Source: Aequoribacter sp049615385 (GTDB lineage Bacteria > Pseudomonadota > Gammaproteobacteria > Pseudomonadales > Halieaceae). Taken from it: a stretch of 64,000 nucleotides of DNA. Shown in pieces: positions 24,917-34,482 of this stretch (positions are counted from its first letter, which is position 1; every line of letters starts with the position of its first letter). Both the position numbers and the translations under genes were made by a program. Where the stretch lies: assembly GCF_049615385.1 (NCBI RefSeq), contig NZ_JBMZFL010000003.1; one strand, 5' to 3'. Below the pieces are notes generated by a model, which was not told the DNA's origin, made no database searches, and worked only from the letters and a program-made list of their open reading frames with translations.

Positions 24917-27493
24917 ATGGGCGAGTTAGCAAAAGAAATCTTTCCAGTTAATATCGAAGACGAGCTGAAGCAGTCATATCTCGATTACGCCATGAGCGTA
25001 ATCGTTGGGCGCGCTCTTCCTGATGTGCGCGATGGTCTCAAGCCAGTGCACCGCAGAGTTCTGTTCGCTATGAACGAATTATCGAATGACTGGAACAAAG
25101 CCTACAAAAAGTCTGCCCGCGTAGTAGGTGATGTCATCGGTAAATATCATCCGCATGGTGATTCGGCGGTTTATGACACCATCGTACGTATGGCTCAGCC
25201 ATTCTCGTTACGCTACATGCTGGTCGATGGGCAGGGCAACTTTGGTTCCATCGATGGTGACTCGGCCGCGGCGATGCGTTACACCGAGATTCGCATGCGC
25301 AAAATTGCGCACGCAATGCTGGCGGATTTGGACAAAGAGACCGTTGATTTTGTTGACAACTACGATGGTACTGAAAGAATTCCCTCGGTATTGCCGACGC
25401 GCATTCCCAACCTGTTGATCAATGGTTCTTCAGGTATTGCGGTCGGTATGGCGACCAATATCCCACCGCACAATATGACCGAAGTGGTCAGCGCGTGTAT
25501 GGCTCTGCTCAACAATCCAGAAATTACCATTGATGAGCTGATGGAGCATATTCCCGGCCCCGATTTCCCAACGGGCGCAATTATCAGTGGTCGTGCTGGG
25601 ATTTTGCAGGCTTATCGCACGGGAAGAGGTCGCATCTATGTGCGGGCTAAAGCCGAGGTCATCACTGACGAAGCCAAAAATCGCGACACGATCATCATTC
25701 ATGAAATTCCCTACCAGCTGAACAAAGCTCGATTGATTGAGCGAATTGCAGAGCTGGTTAAAGAGAAGAAAATTGAGGGCATCTCCGAGCTTCGCGATGA
25801 GTCGGACAAAGATGGCTTGCGTGTCGTTATCGAGCTCAAGCGCGGTGAGATGGGCGATGTAGTGCTGAATAATTTGTACGCCCAGACTCAGTTGCAGTCA
25901 GTGTTCGGCATCAACATGGTCGCCTTAGAAAACGGCCAGCCAAAGGTGATGAACCTTAAAGAAATTATTGACGCATTTTTGCGACATCGTCGCGAAGTGG
26001 TCACCCGTCGAACCATTTATTTGTTGCGCAAAGCGAGAGAGCGCGGCCATTTGCTGGAAGGTTTGGCCATTGCGTTGGCAAACATTGACCCGATTATCGA
26101 GCTGATTAAAAACTCGCCAAGCCCCGCGGATGCGCGTGAGGGCTTGTTAGCTAAGGTGTGGTCACCTGGCGATGTCGTGGCGATGCTGGAGCAAGCTGGT
26201 GAAGACGCTTGCCGCCCTGATGGCTTGGAAGATCACTACGGCTTGCACGACGGTATGTACCGTTTGTCTCCTGCCCAGGCGCAGGCGATTTTGGAATTAC
26301 GTCTGCATCGTTTAACTGGGCTTGAGCACGAGAAGCTGTTGAATGAGTACCAAGAAAAGTTGAAAGAGATTGCCGACTATCTGCATATTTTGGGTGATTC
26401 GGATCGTTTAAAGCAGGTGATTCGCGAAGAGCTGGAAGAGGTGGTTGAGGAGTTCGGCGACGAGCGTTTGACCGAGATCGTCGATTCTCAGCACGATTTG
26501 TCGGTAGAAGATTTGATTACGCCAGAAGATCGCGTGGTGACAATTTCGCACGGCGGTTACGCGAAGACACAGCCTTTGTCAGACTATCAAGCCCAGCGCC
26601 GCGGTGGAATGGGCAAAAGCGCGACCGCAGTTAAAGACGAAGATTTTGTTGAGCATTTGCTGGTGGCATCAACGCACTCAACGATTCTATGTTTCACCAA
26701 CTTGGGTAAAGTGTACTGGCTGAAGGTCTATCAGATTCCTGTAGCAGGGCGTCAATCTCGTGGTCGTCCCATGGTGAACTTATTGCCACTCGACCCGGGC
26801 GAGCGAGTGACCTCGATTTTGCCTGTGGCCGAATACACCGAAGATCACTACATCTTTATGGCCACAGCCAAGGGTATTGTGAAGAAAACAGCATTGACCG
26901 ATTTTTCCCGTCCCCGTAGCGTCGGTTTGCGCGCTCTAGAATTGGCAGAGGACGACGTGTTGGTTGGAACAGCGATTACGCACGGCGAATCCGATGTCAT
27001 GTTGATGAGTAGCGCTGGCAAAGCGGTCCGTTTTGCCGAGCAAGATGTACGCCCCATGGGGCGTACAGCGCGCGGTGTGCGCGGTATTCGAATGGGTGAT
27101 GAAGATGAAATGATCGCACTGATCATCCCTCAAGAAGGTAGCTATGTCCTTACCGCCAGCGCAAACGGCTATGGCAAAAAGACGATGGCATCCGAATTTC
27201 CCCGTAAAGGTCGAGGTACCAAAGGTGTCATTGCGATGGTAACAAACGATCGCAACGGCCCATTGGTCGGCGCGGTTCAAGTCAGCGAGGCCGATGAGCT
27301 GATGCTGATCTCGAACCAAGGGACGATGGTGCGTACCCATGTTTCGGAAATCTCGACTCTAGGTCGAAATACCCAGGGTGTGCGGGTGATTCGCCTCAAA
27401 GAGGGCGAAGAATTGGTGCGTATCACGCAAATTGACGAATCCGATGAGCTGCCAAGCGAAGCTGAAGCGGCTGAAGGCGATAACGCCGAGTAA
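24917..27493 (+). CDS. gyrA: DNA gyrase subunit A
   Basis: An 858-residue subunit of DNA gyrase, which introduces negative supercoils. The catalytic tyrosine is Y122 in A-A-M-R-Y-T-E-I-R. The quinolone-resistance region keeps the susceptible-type S83 and D87 (H-P-H-G-D-S-A-V-Y-D). The GyrA box Q-R-R-G-G-M-G starts the C-terminal DNA-wrapping beta-pinwheel, and the tail is acidic. Length is close to E. coli (875). It heads the long plus-strand superoperon; serC follows after 19 bp. Confidence 0.99.
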   Translation: MGELAKEIFPVNIEDELKQSYLDYAMSVIVGRALPDVRDGLKPVHRRVLFAMNELSNDWNKAYKKSARVVGDVIGKYHPHGDSAVYDTIVRMAQPFSLRYMLVDGQGNFGSIDGDSAAAMRYTEIRMRKIAHAMLADLDKETVDFVDNYDGTERIPSVLPTRIPNLLINGSSGIAVGMATNIPPHNMTEVVSACMALLNNPEITIDELMEHIPGPDFPTGAIISGRAGILQAYRTGRGRIYVRAKAEVITDEAKNRDTIIIHEIPYQLNKARLIERIAELVKEKKIEGISELRDESDKDGLRVVIELKRGEMGDVVLNNLYAQTQLQSVFGINMVALENGQPKVMNLKEIIDAFLRHRREVVTRRTIYLLRKARERGHLLEGLAIALANIDPIIELIKNSPSPADAREGLLAKVWSPGDVVAMLEQAGEDACRPDGLEDHYGLHDGMYRLSPAQAQAILELRLHRLTGLEHEKLLNEYQEKLKEIADYLHILGDSDRLKQVIREELEEVVEEFGDERLTEIVDSQHDLSVEDLITPEDRVVTISHGGYAKTQPLSDYQAQRRGGMGKSATAVKDEDFVEHLLVASTHSTILCFTNLGKVYWLKVYQIPVAGRQSRGRPMVNLLPLDPGERVTSILPVAEYTEDHYIFMATAKGIVKKTALTDFSRPRSVGLRALELAEDDVLVGTAITHGESDVMLMSSAGKAVRFAEQDVRPMGRTARGVRGIRMGDEDEMIALIIPQEGSYVLTASANGYGKKTMASEFPRKGRGTKGVIAMVTNDRNGPLVGAVQVSEADELMLISNQGTMVRTHVSEISTLGRNTQGVRVIRLKEGEELVRITQIDESDELPSEAEAAEGDNAE

Positions 27494-27512
27494 ACTAGTA
27501 CAAGGAAAACTC

Positions 27513-28592
27513 ATGTCCAGAGTGTTTAATTTTTGCGCAGGGCCAGCGGCTCTGCCTGAAGCAGTGTTGTCTAAAGCCCAAGCGGATCTGATGGATTGGC
27601 AGGGCCGCGGTTTGTCGATTATGGAGATGAGCCATCGCAGCGATGAAATCGTGTCAATCGCAAATGAAGCCGAAGCGTCATTACGTCGTCTGATGAGTAT
27701 CAGCGATGACTACGCCGTTCTGTTCCTGCAGGGTGGTGCCAGTCAGCAGTTCGCTGCTGTGCCGCTAAATCTGGCGGCGGGTAACCAAGCGGCCGATTAC
27801 GTCAACACCGGGCAGTGGAGCAAAAAAGCGATTTCTGAAGCGAAACGGTTTGCCGATGTATCGGTAGTCGCCTCGTCAGAAGACCGCAACTTTAGCTATG
27901 TACCTGCAGTGGATTCTTGGGCGCGTCGCGATAACGCCGCCTATGTTCATATTTGTCCCAACGAGACCATCGGTGGTGTGGCCTACAGCGAGCTACCCAC
28001 TGGCGAAACACCAATCGTCGCAGATATGTCCTCAACCATCTTGTCGCAGCCCATTAATGTGAACGATTACGGGGTCATTTACGCGGGCGCTCAGAAAAAT
28101 ATTGGACCTGCGGGTTTGACCGTTGTGATTGTCCGTAAAGACTTATTAGGAAAGGCTTCTGAACAGTGTCCAACCATGCTGAACTGGCAGGTGGCGGCTG
28201 ATAACAATTCGATGTACAACACGCCGCCAACCTTCGCTATTTACTTGGCCGGACTCGTATTCGAGTGGCTTGAAGACTTAGGGGGCTTGGGTGCTATGGC
28301 AGAAATCAACCAGCGCAAAGCCGGCAAGTTGTATGACTATATCGACGGCTCAGGCTTTTATGCTAACCCCGTTGCCTTACCGAACCGCTCGTTGATGAAC
28401 GTACCTTTCACGCTTGCTGATGCCGCATTAGATAAAACCTTTTTGGCGGGTGCGGACGCAGCGGGTTTGCTAAACCTGAAAGGTCACCGTTCGGTTGGCG
28501 GCATGCGTGCTTCCATTTATAACGCAGTGCCAGAAGCTGGCGTCGATGCTTTAATCGACTACATGCGCGATTTTGCGAGCAATAACGGGTAA
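27513..28592 (+). CDS. serC: Phosphoserine aminotransferase
   Basis: A 359-residue PLP enzyme that makes 3-phosphoserine (serine synthesis) and 4-phosphohydroxythreonine (the B6 pathway that ends at PdxJ, also in this window). It begins S-R-V-F-N-F-C-A-G-P-A-A-L-P. The PLP lysine is in Y-A-G-A-Q-K-N-I-G-P-A-G. The ATG at 27513 has AAGGA about 7 nt upstream; the frame is open further back into gyrA but lacks homology there. The gyrA-serC-pheA order is conserved in Pseudomonas relatives. Confidence 0.98.
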   Translation: MSRVFNFCAGPAALPEAVLSKAQADLMDWQGRGLSIMEMSHRSDEIVSIANEAEASLRRLMSISDDYAVLFLQGGASQQFAAVPLNLAAGNQAADYVNTGQWSKKAISEAKRFADVSVVASSEDRNFSYVPAVDSWARRDNAAYVHICPNETIGGVAYSELPTGETPIVADMSSTILSQPINVNDYGVIYAGAQKNIGPAGLTVVIVRKDLLGKASEQCPTMLNWQVAADNNSMYNTPPTFAIYLAGLVFEWLEDLGGLGAMAEINQRKAGKLYDYIDGSGFYANPVALPNRSLMNVPFTLADAALDKTFLAGADAAGLLNLKGHRSVGGMRASIYNAVPEAGVDALIDYMRDFASNNG

Positions 28593-28598
28593 GCACCA

Positions 28599-29726
28599 AT
28601 GAGTGACACTCAGCCAACACCGGAATTGCTAGTGATTCGTAATCGTATCGACGCCCTTGATAGCGAAATATTGAAGTTAATTAGCGAGCGGGCACAGTGT
28701 GCACAGCAAGTGGCAGAAATCAAAGTCGCCGAGGTGTTGGCGCAAGCCAAAGAGACGGGTGAGTCTCCAGAGCCGGTTTTTTACCGACCTGAGCGCGAAG
28801 CGCAGGTGCTCACAAAAATAAAAGAGCGCAATCAGGGCCCGCTGGCTGACGATACAGTCGCCTACATTTTTCGGGAGATTATGTCTGCCTGCTTGGCGCT
28901 TGAGCGCCCATTGCAGGTAGCGTATTTGGGGCCCGAGGGGACCTACACTCAGTCGGCGGCGATTAAGCATTTTGGCCATGCGGCGGTTTGCGTTTCGCAG
29001 GATACCATTGACCGCGTGTTTGCAGAGGTGGAATCGGGTGCCTGCCACTACGGTGTCGTGCCGGTTGAAAACTCGACTGAAGGCATGGTGAGCCATACGC
29101 TCGATAGCTTTATTGATACGCCACTGCAGATCGTAGGCGAAGTAGAAATTCCGATCCATCACCACTTATTGGCTTTAAAAGGCTCGTCGGTGGACAACGT
29201 GACTAAAATTATTGCGCATCAGCAGGCGCTGGCTCAGTGTCGCAATTGGCTGAATCATCATTGGCCCCATGTCGAGTGGCAGGCAGTGTCGAGTAATGGC
29301 GAGGCAGCTAAACGTGCCGCTAAAGAGCCTGGAGTTGCGGCGATTGCGGGTGATGCTGCTGCAGAGTTCTATGGCTTAGAAAAACTCGCCGAGCGTATTG
29401 AAGATAACCCAGAAAACACCACACGCTTTTTGATTATTGGCCGTGATGAAGTCCCTCCCAGTGGTCAAGACAAGACCTCTTTGGTCGTGTCCTCACGCAA
29501 CAAGCCTGGCGCGTTGCTGGGTTTGCTGGCGCCTTTCCAGCGCGAGGGGATTAGCCTGACGCGTATTGATACTCGCCCATCAAAGACGGAGAAATGGGCC
29601 TACGTATTTTTTATCGAGTTCGAGGGCCACTGCCAAGATACCAAAGTCGCGGCGATTCTGAGCGAGCTTGAAGAACAGTCTATTTTGATCAAGGTCTTGG
29701 GCTCTTACCCGCGGGCAGTGTTGTAA
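28599..29726 (+). CDS. pheA: Bifunctional chorismate mutase / prephenate dehydratase
   Basis: A 375-residue P-protein that converts chorismate to phenylpyruvate. Domains in order: AroQ chorismate mutase (about 8-100; I-D-A-L-D-S-E-I-L-K-L-I-S-E-R), prephenate dehydratase (about 105-285; G-P-E-G-T-Y-T-Q-S-A and the catalytic T-R-F in N-T-T-R-F-L-I-I-G), and an ACT regulatory domain (about 295-370; G-A-L-L-G-L-L, R-I-D-T-R-P-S), which normally gives phenylalanine feedback. No leader-peptide attenuator fits in the 6 bp after serC. Confidence 0.98.
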   Translation: MSDTQPTPELLVIRNRIDALDSEILKLISERAQCAQQVAEIKVAEVLAQAKETGESPEPVFYRPEREAQVLTKIKERNQGPLADDTVAYIFREIMSACLALERPLQVAYLGPEGTYTQSAAIKHFGHAAVCVSQDTIDRVFAEVESGACHYGVVPVENSTEGMVSHTLDSFIDTPLQIVGEVEIPIHHHLLALKGSSVDNVTKIIAHQQALAQCRNWLNHHWPHVEWQAVSSNGEAAKRAAKEPGVAAIAGDAAAEFYGLEKLAERIEDNPENTTRFLIIGRDEVPPSGQDKTSLVVSSRNKPGALLGLLAPFQREGISLTRIDTRPSKTEKWAYVFFIEFEGHCQDTKVAAILSELEEQSILIKVLGSYPRAVL

Positions 29727-30625
29727 TGAACGTAGGTTTTTTGGGGCTGGGCCTGATCGGAGCCTCACTTGCCAGTGCCCTGCGCGATCGACCTGAAATC
29801 CATGCTTTGATTGGCTATGGCCACCGCCCAGCCACAGTCGATGCCGCGTTATCAATGGGTGTTATTGATCGCGCAGTCGAGCAACCTGAGCACCTGCTGG
29901 ACTGTTGTGATGTGGTTGTTATCGCAACACCGACCCTGCTCGCGCAAGAGCAAATGGTACAGCTTGTGCGTATTGCCGAGACCATGGAATCTGCTCCTAT
30001 ACTGACCGATGTGGCCTCAGTAAAAGGGAATTTGTGGCGTGCAGTAGAATCCATGGGGCTGCCCTCTTGGCCCGAATATGTGGTTTTGGGGCACCCAATT
30101 GCCGGCTCTGAGCGTTCTGGGGTGCACGCAGCTAAAGCCGACTTATTTGTCGATCATCGTGTTATTTTGACTCCTCATGAGGGTAATTCAGCGGCTGCTG
30201 TGCAGCGTGTGGCTACGCTATGGCAATGGGCTGGTGCAGAAGTCATATCGATGCCTGTAGAGTTGCACGACAAGGTTCTCGCAGCAACCAGTCATTTGCC
30301 GCACATGCTGGCCTACTCGTTGGTCGATACCTTGGCTCAGAGCGATTTGTCGGTAGATATTTTTCGTTACGCAGCGGGCGGTTTTCGTGACTTTACTCGA
30401 ATTGCTTCTAGTGACCCGGTGATGTGGCGTGATATCGCCTTAGCGAATAAAGATGAAGTGCTCAGTGCGCTAGATGCGTTCAGCGCAGGACTTGCCGACT
30501 TGCGAGCCGCTATTGCGAACTCGGATGGTGAGCAGATGATGACAATTTTTGAGCGGGCGAAAAGCTCGAGAGATACCTTTGTGGTAAAGCAGAACACGAA
30601 AAAGGACGAAACAGATGGAGTTTAA
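29726..30625 (+). CDS. tyrA: Prephenate (or arogenate) dehydrogenase
   Basis: A 299-residue NAD(P)-dependent dehydrogenase of tyrosine synthesis. The Rossmann motif is G-L-G-L-I-G-A-S-L. The block G-H-P-I-A-G-S-E-R-S-G-V carries the catalytic histidine region, and L-P-H-M-L-A-Y follows. It has no chorismate mutase domain. In Pseudomonas this activity is fused to AroA and hisC lies before it. Here it is a separate gene directly after pheA (1-bp TAATG overlap) and overlaps aroA by 11 bp. Confidence 0.93.
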   Translation: MNVGFLGLGLIGASLASALRDRPEIHALIGYGHRPATVDAALSMGVIDRAVEQPEHLLDCCDVVVIATPTLLAQEQMVQLVRIAETMESAPILTDVASVKGNLWRAVESMGLPSWPEYVVLGHPIAGSERSGVHAAKADLFVDHRVILTPHEGNSAAAVQRVATLWQWAGAEVISMPVELHDKVLAATSHLPHMLAYSLVDTLAQSDLSVDIFRYAAGGFRDFTRIASSDPVMWRDIALANKDEVLSALDAFSAGLADLRAAIANSDGEQMMTIFERAKSSRDTFVVKQNTKKDETDGV

Positions 30626-31925
30626 ATGTTTGCCCAGCGGATCAGTAGTCGGTGAAGCTCGTGTTGCCGGTGACAAGTCGATTTCGCATCGTTCTATCAT
30701 GTTTGGGTCTATCGCCGAGGGTGTGACCGAAATTTCAGGATTTTTAGAGGGTGAAGATGCGTTAGCTACGGTTGCCGCTTTTCGTTCGATGGGGGTGCAA
30801 ATCGACGGGCCTGTCGACGGGAGAGTCACTGTCTACGGCGTGGGTTTGCACGGATTAAAGTCGCCCAGTACACCCTTGGATATGGGAAACTCGGGCACCA
30901 GCATGCGCCTGATATCGGGCATTGTCGCCGGCGCTGGTTTGGAAGCGACGCTTACCGGTGACGTGTCTTTGTGCAAGCGTCCAATGGGCAGGGTCATCGA
31001 TCCCTTAAGGCTGATGGGTGCGTCTATTAGCAGTGAGGAGGGTGGTCGCCCGCCCCTAAAGATTGCTGCCAATAGACCATTAAAGGGTATTGATTATGTT
31101 TTACCCATGGCCAGTGCTCAGGTTAAATCCTGTGTATTGTTGGCGGGACTGTGGGCCGAAGGACAAACATCAACCACGGAACCTGCTTCGACTCGAGATC
31201 ATACCGAGAGAATGCTCGCGGGCTTTGGTTATCCTTTGGAGCGCGAAGGCGCCAAAGTGACATTGGGTGGAGAGGGGCGTCTGCAAGGTCGTTCTATTGA
31301 AGTACCCGCCGATATATCTTCAGCTGCCTTTTTTATGGTTGCGGCTTCTATTGCGCCAGGTTCTGACCTGCTGCTGTCACATGTTGGTATTAACCCAACG
31401 CGCGTGGGCGTGATCAACATATTGCGTTTAATGGGCGCCAACATCGAGTTACAAAATGAGCGCGAGGTCGGAGGCGAACCGGTAGCTGATATTCGCATTC
31501 AATACGCTCCCTTGAAAGGTATCGAAATACCCGAGGAACAAGTGCCTTTGGCGATCGATGAATTTCCGGTGCTGTTCATAGCGGCTGCCTGTGCTGAGGG
31601 CCGCACCATTCTGCGCGGAGCAGAGGAGTTGCGTGTGAAGGAGAGCGACCGGATTGCGAGTATGGCCGAGGGTCTAACAACGCTGGGTGTCGCGAATGAG
31701 GTCTTGGAAGACGGCATCATTATCGATGGCGGTCAGATCGGTGGTGGCACGATACAAACACATCATGACCATCGTATTGCTATGAGCTTCGCCATTGCGG
31801 CCCTGCGAGCTAACGACACGATTATTGTGCAGGATTGCGACCCAGTAGCGACTTCTTTCCCGAACTTTGATGCTATTGCCAGAGGATTGGGTTTGCAAAT
31901 CACGACCTTGGATGCAGACCGTTGA
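30615..31925 (+). CDS. aroA: 3-phosphoshikimate 1-carboxyvinyltransferase (EPSP synthase)
   Basis: A 436-residue shikimate-pathway enzyme joining shikimate 3-phosphate and phosphoenolpyruvate. It shows G-D-K-S-I-S-H-R, L-D-M-G-N-S-G-T-S-M-R-L, and the C-terminal L-R-V-K-E-S-D-R and H-D-H-R-I-A-M-S-F. The form G-N-S-G-T-S rather than G-N-A-G-T-A, and the overall length, resemble class II (glyphosate-tolerant-like) EPSP synthases; this is a judgement by eye. AAAGGA sits about 9 nt before the ATG, inside the end of tyrA. Confidence 0.97.
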   Translation: MEFKCLPSGSVVGEARVAGDKSISHRSIMFGSIAEGVTEISGFLEGEDALATVAAFRSMGVQIDGPVDGRVTVYGVGLHGLKSPSTPLDMGNSGTSMRLISGIVAGAGLEATLTGDVSLCKRPMGRVIDPLRLMGASISSEEGGRPPLKIAANRPLKGIDYVLPMASAQVKSCVLLAGLWAEGQTSTTEPASTRDHTERMLAGFGYPLEREGAKVTLGGEGRLQGRSIEVPADISSAAFFMVAASIAPGSDLLLSHVGINPTRVGVINILRLMGANIELQNEREVGGEPVADIRIQYAPLKGIEIPEEQVPLAIDEFPVLFIAAACAEGRTILRGAEELRVKESDRIASMAEGLTTLGVANEVLEDGIIIDGGQIGGGTIQTHHDHRIAMSFAIAALRANDTIIVQDCDPVATSFPNFDAIARGLGLQITTLDADR

Positions 31926-32590
31926 TTCCAGTTCTTACCATCGATGGCCCCAGTGGCGCGGGCAAAGGCACAATCGCCCGTTTGATGGCCGAGCGATTGG
32001 GGTGGCACTTATTGGATTCAGGTGCACTTTATCGACTGACGGCATTGGCCGGCATTGACCGTTCATTGTCTTTAGATGACGCCCAGGCTATGGCTGCCTG
32101 CGCTCGAGCGCTAGATGTTGACTTTAAGATTATCAGCCACACGGTCGTGATTGAGCTCGATGGCACTGATGTGACCTCTCGGGTACGCAGCGAGGAAGCA
32201 GGTATGGGCGCTTCCAAAGTCGCCGCCTTGCCCTCGGTTCGAGATGCTTTGTTTGAAAGGCAGCGAGCTTTCCAGCAAGCGCCGGGCCTGGTCGCTGATG
32301 GCAGAGACATGGGTACCACAATATTTCCCGAGGCCACTGTGAAGATTTTTTTAACTGCAAGCGCCGAGGCTAGAGCGGAGCGCCGCGCAAAACAGTTGCT
32401 TGAATTAGGCGAAAATGTTAGTCTGCCGCGCCTTTTGGAGGACATCAAGGCCCGAGATGAGCGCGACAGCGCCCGATCGGCGTCCCCGCTAAAGCCCGCT
32501 GACGATGCGATTACGCTCGATAGCACGGCTTTATCGATCGAGGAAGTGCTAGCCGTCGTCGCAAAGGCGGTGGCAGACACGAACAGATAG
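31922..32590 (+). CDS. cmk: Cytidylate kinase
   Basis: A 222-residue kinase phosphorylating CMP and dCMP. The P-loop is D-G-P-S-G-A-G-K-G-T near residues 7-16, followed by L-D-S-G-A-L-Y-R and A-D-G-R-D-M-G-T. The start is TTG, whose bases TTGA overlap the aroA stop by 4 bp; there is no ATG nearby and the family N terminus (x-I-P-V-x-T-I-D-G-P) begins exactly here. The order cmk-rpsA-ihfB is conserved across gammaproteobacteria. Confidence 0.97.
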   Translation: MIPVLTIDGPSGAGKGTIARLMAERLGWHLLDSGALYRLTALAGIDRSLSLDDAQAMAACARALDVDFKIISHTVVIELDGTDVTSRVRSEEAGMGASKVAALPSVRDALFERQRAFQQAPGLVADGRDMGTTIFPEATVKIFLTASAEARAERRAKQLLELGENVSLPRLLEDIKARDERDSARSASPLKPADDAITLDSTALSIEEVLAVVAKAVADTNR

Positions 32591-32644
32591 AACGAGCGTA
32601 TCAGGGCTTTACCAGCGTCGGCCCAGTGCGCTGAACTTAACAAC

Positions 32645-32681
32645 CCGCGTGAGCTGGAGCGCGGCGAGAGTCGAAAGACTC
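32645..32681 (+). promoter_or_regulatory. rpsA 5' leader hairpins, possible S1 autoregulatory element
   Basis: The 112-bp spacer between cmk and rpsA holds two adjacent hairpins. One is CCGCG (32645-32649) pairing with CGCGG (32660-32664), with a GGA inside its loop. The second is GAGTC-GAAA-GACTC (32668-32681), with a GNRA tetraloop. They end 21 nt before the rpsA ATG. In E. coli, protein S1 represses its own mRNA through a structured leader lacking a strong Shine-Dalgarno site, with GGA-containing loops. The same logic is inferred here, not shown. Confidence 0.45.
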
Positions 32682-32702
32682 ATTACACAACAGGTAGAAA
32701 CC

Positions 32703-34379
32703 ATGAGCGAAAATTTCGCCGAATTATTTGAAGAAAGTTTGAAAACCGTCGACATGGAACCCGGTTCGATCGTCACTGGTGTTGTTATCGACATCGACAA
32801 CGAGTGGGTCACTGTTCACGCTGGTCTTAAGTCCGAAGGTGTGATTCCAATGTCACAATTCGTTGACGCCAACGGTGAGTGCACCTTGTCGATCGGTGAC
32901 GAAGTACAAGTTGCTCTAGAAACTGTAGAAGACGGTTTCGGCGAGACCAAATTATCGCGTGAAAAAGCGAAGCGTGCAGAGTCTTGGAAAGATCTTGAAT
33001 CAGCTCACGCCGGTGATGAAGTGGTTAAAGGTATTATTAACGGTAAGGTCAAAGGCGGCTTTACTGTGGACATCAACTCAATCCGCGCCTTCTTGCCTGG
33101 ATCGTTAGTTGACGTGCGCCCAATTCGCGAGACTCTGCACCTCGAAGGTAAAGAGCTCGACTTTAAAGTGATCAAGTTAGACCAAAAACGCAATAACGTC
33201 GTGGTATCACGTCGTGCGGTGATGGAAGAAGCCAACTCAGTGGAGCGCGAAGCCCTGCTCGAGAGCCTACAAGAAGGTATGGCAGTTAAGGGTGTTGTTA
33301 AGAACTTGACCGACTATGGTGCCTTCGTTGACTTGGGTGGTGTAGATGGTCTGTTGCACATCACTGATATGGCTTGGAAGCGCATCAAGCATCCATCTGA
33401 AATCGTTGAAGTTGGCCAAGAAATCGACGTTCGCGTGTTGAAGTTTGATCGTGATCGCAATCGCGTGAGCTTAGGTCTAAAGCAATTGGGCGAAGATCCA
33501 TGGGTGGAAATCAAAAACCGTTACCCAGAAAACGCGCGCTGCATGGCAACCGTCACCAACCTGACCGACTACGGCTGCTTTGCTGAGTTGGAAGAAGGTG
33601 TTGAAGGTCTAGTTCACGTTAGCGAAATGGATTGGACGAACAAAAACGTGCATCCGTCTAAGATCGTTCAATTGGGCGACCAAGTCGAAGTTATGGTTCT
33701 TGATATCGACGAAGAGCGTCGTCGTATTTCTTTGGGTATTAAACAGTGTCAGCAAAACCCTTGGGATGCTTTCGCTGCTCAGTACAACAAAGGCGACAAA
33801 ATCTCTGGTGGAATCAAGTCGATCACCGATTTCGGTATCTTCATTGGCTTGGAAGGCAACATCGACGGGTTGGTACACTTGTCTGATATCAGCTGGAACG
33901 AAACCGGAGAAGAAGCGGTTCGTAATTTCAAGAAAGGTGACGAAATCGAAACTGTTATCCTGTCGATTGATCCCGAGCGCGAGCGTATCTCGTTGGGTAT
34001 CAAGCAACTTGAAAATGACCCCTTCTCGAACTACGTTGCCGAGAATGACCGCGGCGCCATCGTAACGGGTACGGTAACTGAAGTTGACGCCAAAGCCGTT
34101 ATTGTTAGCTTGGCAGACGAAGTTGAAGGCGTATTGAAAGTTGCAGACATCAGCCGTGAGCGTATCGAAGATGCGCGCAGTGCCTTCAAAGAAGGTGATG
34201 CCGTTGAAGCGAAAATCATTGCTGTTGATCGTAAGAATCGCACCATCGGCTTGTCGGTAAAAGCGAAAGATTACGAAGACGAGCAAGAAGCGGTTAAGTC
34301 GCTACGTGAGCAGGATGCAGCGAGCTCTTCACCAGGCACCATTGGTGATCTGATCAAAGCGCAAATGCAAGATCAGTAA
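32703..34379 (+). CDS. rpsA: 30S ribosomal protein S1
   Basis: A 558-residue ribosomal protein that unwinds and binds mRNA for initiation. Six S1 OB-fold repeats follow one another; the repeats with D-Y-G-A-F-V-D-L-G-G-V-D-G-L-L-H-I-T-D and D-F-G-I-F-I-G-L-E-G-N-I-D-G-L-V-H are the clearest. The start M-S-E-N-F-A-E-L-F-E-E-S is conserved; I discard an 18-codon upstream extension. The Shine-Dalgarno is weak, as usual for S1. A strong terminator follows 14 bp after the stop. Confidence 0.99.
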   Translation: MSENFAELFEESLKTVDMEPGSIVTGVVIDIDNEWVTVHAGLKSEGVIPMSQFVDANGECTLSIGDEVQVALETVEDGFGETKLSREKAKRAESWKDLESAHAGDEVVKGIINGKVKGGFTVDINSIRAFLPGSLVDVRPIRETLHLEGKELDFKVIKLDQKRNNVVVSRRAVMEEANSVEREALLESLQEGMAVKGVVKNLTDYGAFVDLGGVDGLLHITDMAWKRIKHPSEIVEVGQEIDVRVLKFDRDRNRVSLGLKQLGEDPWVEIKNRYPENARCMATVTNLTDYGCFAELEEGVEGLVHVSEMDWTNKNVHPSKIVQLGDQVEVMVLDIDEERRRISLGIKQCQQNPWDAFAAQYNKGDKISGGIKSITDFGIFIGLEGNIDGLVHLSDISWNETGEEAVRNFKKGDEIETVILSIDPERERISLGIKQLENDPFSNYVAENDRGAIVTGTVTEVDAKAVIVSLADEVEGVLKVADISRERIEDARSAFKEGDAVEAKIIAVDRKNRTIGLSVKAKDYEDEQEAVKSLREQDAASSSPGTIGDLIKAQMQDQ

Positions 34380-34393
34380 GAAAGTCCCCGAAA

Positions 34394-34419
34394 AAGGCCC
34401 CAATAGGGGCCTTTTTTTT
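34394..34419 (+). terminator. Rho-independent terminator after rpsA
   Basis: An 8-bp perfect stem, AAGGCCCC with GGGGCCTT, around the loop AATA is followed by eight T (34412-34419). It lies between rpsA and ihfB and should end or reduce the transcript from gyrA-cmk-rpsA. Confidence 0.92.
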
Positions 34420-34482
34420 GTTTTAAATTAGGGACTTGTGCTATCGTAAGCACGTTACTTGGCCCATGAAAGACAAAACGGA

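Noticed and set aside
27432..27512. Longer serC reading frame starting inside gyrA
   Set aside because: The extra 27 codons have no homology. The ATG at 27513 has a good ribosome site and matches the family start.
28593..28598. Attenuator or leader peptide controlling pheA
   Set aside because: Only 6 bp separate serC and pheA, so no leader can fit. Control is more likely by the ACT domain.
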